A stretch of 13,132 nt of DNA from Bacillota bacterium (lineage in GTDB: Bacteria > Bacillota_A > Clostridia > Peptostreptococcales > Anaerovoracaceae). Shown in pieces: positions 12,767 to 13,132 of the stretch (position 1 is its first letter; each line of letters opens with the position of its first letter). A program made the translations under genes and the position numbers. The stretch lies in assembly GCA_017457585.1 (NCBI GenBank), contig JAFTHD010000142.1, positions 1-13,132 of the forward strand, given 5' to 3'. The notes beneath the pieces were generated by a model. That model saw nothing but the letters and a program-made list of their open reading frames with translations. It was not told the DNA's origin and made no database searches.

Positions 12767-13132
12767 ATGGCAGGTGCAGCTATTTTTATCATTTTAATCA
12801 TAGTGCCATTTATTACAATGCCGAGAGATATCAAGAACGGAACGGTATCTCCTTATTATGCTGTGATTAAGTCCGTAATCATTACAATGGCTGCCGTAAT
12901 GGTCGTAATGGCCGTGGCCAGAGCATCCGGCCATGCACTGTACCAGACGTATCAGGAGTACATCAACGACGTATCACAGGGAATAGCCTCCGATGAAAAC
13001 TTCAAGAACATGCTGGGTCTCGGCAGCGCCAGCAACGCAGAGGCGCTTACGACGGTAACAGCAGTTTACGAGTTGATGGCCAAGAGGATTCCGGCCTACA
13101 TCGTCTCCATGTCCCTCGTGCTCTCATATTTC
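12767..13132 (+). CDS. Polytopic membrane protein, N-terminal part (DUF2232/YybS-like by position)
   Basis: The frame opens with ATG at 12767, preceded by GGGAG 9 bases upstream, and runs off the window after 122 codons. Residues about 3-16 (GAAIFIIILIIVPF-like) and 32-54 (a long Val/Met/Ala-rich stretch) are membrane helices, followed by a loop of about 55 residues and another hydrophobic stretch at the edge. In Clostridia the position after rpsR is commonly held by a DUF2232 (YybS-like) membrane protein, followed by gdpP and rplI. The visible part fits that type, but the family call rests mainly on gene order. It has its own promoter and is separated from rpsR by a terminator. Confidence 0.6.
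   Translation, partial: MAGAAIFIILIIVPFITMPRDIKNGTVSPYYAVIKSVIITMAAVMVVMAVARASGHALYQTYQEYINDVSQGIASDENFKNMLGLGSASNAEALTTVTAVYELMAKRIPAYIVSMSLVLSYF

Overview
The window reads as chromosome of an anaerobic Gram-positive bacterium of the class Clostridia (Bacillota), possibly a relative of Mogibacterium or Anaerovoracaceae; the lower rank is a guess. The basis is the rpsF-ssb-rpsR cluster followed by a gene for a polytopic membrane protein, strong GGAGG-type ribosome binding sites, zinc-type S18, and a LarC/TrpS/gyrase arrangement with Clostridia-like proteins. There are no tRNA or rRNA genes, no insertion sequence and no CRISPR array.

Layout. 1-3409 (+) is a co-directional run: the 3' end of gyrA, trpS, larC with a very large histidine-rich insertion, and a flavodoxin-fold NAD(P)H reductase. 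A 28-bp perfect palindrome followed by T's closes this run and sits directly upstream of a one-protein HTH-HipA-like kinase (3496-4863). Between that gene and the convergent plsC gene (5107-5853, -) lies a compact cluster of inverted and direct repeats (4890-5078). plsC is divergent from a sugar-phosphate nucleotidyltransferase gene (5972-6901, +); each has its own extended -10 promoter. An unrecognised acidic protein follows (7028-7810).

7811-9782 looks like an accessory insert. It carries a small membrane protein, a short decayed duplicate of part of the preceding gene, and a two-gene Type II restriction-modification system on the minus strand: a BglII-like endonuclease gene overlapping an MT-A70-family adenine methyltransferase gene, with its own promoter and terminator. 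To its right, a cell-wall glucosaminidase (9783-10505, -) and an exported protein of unknown function (10674-11261, +) are driven from one symmetric, overlapping divergent promoter. The window ends with the ribosomal/replication operon rpsF-ssb-rpsR, a structured intergenic stretch, a strong terminator, and the start of a membrane protein with its own promoter.

The housekeeping genes are routine. The most unusual items are the histidine expansion in LarC, the fused HTH-HipA kinase with its palindrome, the restriction-modification pair with an atypical predicted catalytic triad, the repeat cluster at 4890-5078, the mirror-image divergent promoter at 10517-10571, and the folded region after rpsR. 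I did not find a clearly new multi-gene system; the nearest candidates are listed as findings with tests.
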